DNA of 64,000 bases from Verpa conica (taxonomy: Eukaryota; Ascomycota; Pezizomycetes; Pezizales; Morchellaceae), in contig JAUFSD010000005.1 in assembly GCA_033030425.1 (NCBI GenBank), forward strand, positions 1,477,001 to 1,541,000. Direction: 5' to 3'. Positions within the stretch are counted from its first letter, which is position 1. Each line of letters begins with the position of its first letter. A program made the position numbers and the translations under genes. Positions 61,929-64,000 of this stretch are shown piece after piece. The notes under the pieces were generated by a model that saw nothing but the letters and a program-made list of their open reading frames with translations, searched no databases and was not told where the DNA came from.

Positions 61929-63967
61929 TTTCTTTGAGGTTTATCAAGCTTGAGCGAAAACCCTCTTTCCCGGGGGGGTTTCGCTGGGGATGCACTAGCG
62001 CGCGTTGCTGCGTATATTGTGGATCTGTACAGTAGTCTTTGGGGGTTGAGAAATTTTTGCGACGGGAAAATTTTAATTTTGGCCTCCTTTTTTCCTTTTT
62101 ATCTTCTTTCCCTATTCCCTTTTTTTCCTATCGACCAGTCTCGGTGAAGAAAAAAAATTCAAAAGAGTGAGAGAAACCCCGTGCCGCGATTGATATAAGT
62201 ATGAGAATGCGTTCAGCACGGCAAACGGCAGCTGGAACGGAACGGCTACTAGGCACAAGGTGTGGTGGGTAGCGGACAAGTTATAGCTAAGCAAAGGCAA
62301 GGCAAGATCAAGCGTGATGGGGCCGATGATGCCGGGTAGCAAATACTTAGAGTATTGGAGAAGGATGTCGATCCTATACGGTAGATATGTATGGTAAGTT
62401 ATGTACGCTATGCAGGCATGTGGGGTTTATTGGTATATAAGTGGGTGGTAGATATGCCGGTAGAAGCGAGAGAGAGAGAGGGCAGGGCAGGTAGGAAGCC
62501 GAGCGAGGGGGGTGGATGATGGGATGGAATAGGACAGAAGAGAGAGGAGGGGGGGGTGTGGGTTTAGTTTGAGGGGAGGAGTAACGTACTAGTACTGGAG
62601 GGTATGGGATACAAAATACAGAGTACAGAGTACTAGGGAGAGAGAGTGTAAGAAGCAGTGTTGCGTAGTGCAAAGAGAATATAGACTATTAGAGACAGTC
62701 AGTTAACCAGTCAATCCGTCAGTAGTGACTCTCTCTCTCTTTCTCTCGGTCGGACACGGCTGGACAAGGCAAATATGAAATGGAGACAGCGGTGCGGCGG
62801 AGATATATTGCACTCGGTCGGAGCTGCCTACGTTGTGGTGCCTGGTCCTGCACTGGCTGGCCGGGGGGTGGGGAGGTGGATAAACTTCTCAAGGAAAGGG
62901 AAAGGAAGGACTGGAGGGAAGCCTACAGACTGGCTATAGAGAGAGGAGGTGAACATACCTACCACACGCACACACACGCACACACACAACAAGCAAGACA
63001 AGGGATGATGCTCAAATGCTGGGGAAAGGATCGTTCAACGTTCAACGACCACTGGCAGACGACTCAACCCCCAGGAAAGGAGCAGCAGCACAGGCAGAAG
63101 CACAGCAGCAGCAACGCTCCACTCAGGGCTGAGCGCAGAAACAAGACTTGGTCCTTCTTTTTGTGGGGCTAGGCTGGGGCCCCTAGAGTAACTACTGACG
63201 ATCTGAGTCCTGAGTCCCGACTGGCTGGCTGGGGGCGCGGTCTTGCTGACTGATACAAGTGTTAGTCTGTGTGACGGGCGAGGAGGGAAAAGTAAAAAGA
63301 GGGTCCTGGCGGCGAGAACGGTCCCTCCGATGCGCGGGGACGGGGAAGTCGATGATCTGGGTGATCGGTCTTTGCGTAGTGAAGAGAGCGACACAACACA
63401 GGCAACCTGGCCATGAATGCGCTCTGTGGTTGGTGTTGTGTTGCGTGTCCGCGTGCAGTAGAGCCCAAGCCAGGGGGACAAACGCCAAGGGCAGAGGTAA
63501 ACAATACCTACCTGCCTTAATACATGTACACAATAATACATGTAATAATAGCAGCTTTAGCAGCCTGCCCCTGCTTTCAGAGCCCTCGCTTCGCCTACAT
63601 TTGACCCTTACCCTAGGCAGTGTGCTCTACATGCCTCCTGCCTGTTGACCGTTGCGGACTTGGACTCAGCAGGTTCAGGCTCCTTGGCCTCGGGTCTCTC
63701 ACAGGATCGGATCACCCCAGGGCTTTCCCCAAAGCAGGGTAAGCGACCAACACCGTAATCTGATCCGTGAGCGTCGCCACAATCAATCAGTTCCAAGGAT
63801 TCCTTCCAGAACCCTCATAATCGAAAATCGCAAGGAAAAATTATTCCGGTTTTTTTGTGTTTCTCCGCAACAAGCTCGTCATCTCGCCTGCGTACGGAAA
63901 AAGCTACATACAGAGACCTTCCTTCTCAATCACCTGCAATTAGAACACACCATATAAAACATACGCA
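61929..63967. other. intergenic, promoter region with microsatellites
   Basis: About 2 kb upstream of the RhoGAP gene and before a possible plus-strand gene. Contains CT-rich runs (about 62728–62747), a CA microsatellite (about 62964–62990), GA-rich tracts and tacatgta motifs near 63523–63543. Open frames here (for example 63035–63541 minus) overlap on both strands and show no domain. Confidence 0.5.
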
Positions 63968-63975
63968 ATGGATTC
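63968..63975 (+). CDS. possible first exon of a plus-strand gene (partial)
   Basis: ATGGATTC directly followed by a good donor GTGAGT at 63976. The upstream flank lacks in-frame context but the sequence around 63640–63967 resembles a 5' UTR/promoter. Two codons plus two bases cannot be identified; the rest lies outside the window. Confidence 0.25.
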
Positions 63976-64000
63976 GTGAGTTTTCCCCGCCCTGACTAGG

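Noticed and set aside
63035..63541. 168-codon minus frame and matching plus frames near the right edge
   Set aside because: GC-rich promoter-like DNA gives open frames on both strands at once; no domain or splicing support.

Overview
The window is nuclear DNA of a filamentous ascomycete. The genes are short-intron, multi-exon genes with GT–AG introns of roughly 45–200 nt, lariat sites of the CTAAC/CTAAT type, and fungal families throughout (an APSES/Mbp1 cell-cycle factor, a Sac7-type RhoGAP, Pgc1, Yke4, Erv41, Gpi11). Genes sit as islands in large, AT-leaning, gene-free tracts full of inverted-repeat elements, C-tracts and decayed insertions. That landscape fits a repeat-rich Pezizomycetes genome (truffle or morel type), but the class is an inference. 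I rebuilt exons by hand; every spliced model closes in frame with a whole number of codons.

Layout. 0–14 kb: MBP1-like factor (-), a 3.7-kb repeat-rich gap with two near-perfect hairpins, a DUF202 membrane protein (+), endonuclease III NTH1 (-), and a ubiquitin–ubiquitin–AN1 zinc-finger fusion (-). 14–20.8 kb: no convincing gene; holds a small terminal-inverted-repeat element and other repeats. 20.8–38.1 kb is the dense block: divergent RasGEF (+), gamma-tubulin (+), ERV41 (+), then on the other strand YKE4-like zinc transporter, translin, PGC1-like glycerophosphodiester phosphodiesterase and glutathione-dependent formaldehyde dehydrogenase SFA1. 38.7–39.7 kb: wreck of an ABC-C (MRP-type) transporter. 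40–53.8 kb: mostly repeats, with GPI11/PIG-F (-) and a Ser/Thr-rich, probably GPI-anchored surface protein (-). 53.9–62 kb: glycyl-tRNA synthetase GRS1 (-) and a SAC7-like RhoGAP (-). The window ends on what may be a tiny first exon of a plus-strand gene.

The genes are mainly housekeeping and do not form a metabolic cluster. Loose links exist: Erv41 and Yke4 (convergent, 256 bp apart) both act in the early secretory pathway, and Gpi11 makes the anchor that the mucin-like protein would need. No CRISPR, rRNA or convincing tRNA gene was seen. The most interesting points are the tandem-ubiquitin/AN1 fusion, two micro-exons (9 nt in MBP1; 7 nt in YKE4, the latter behind a GC–AG intron), a Lys/Glu tail on NTH1 rich in sumoylation-like motifs, and several non-autonomous repeat families, one with clear target-site duplications.
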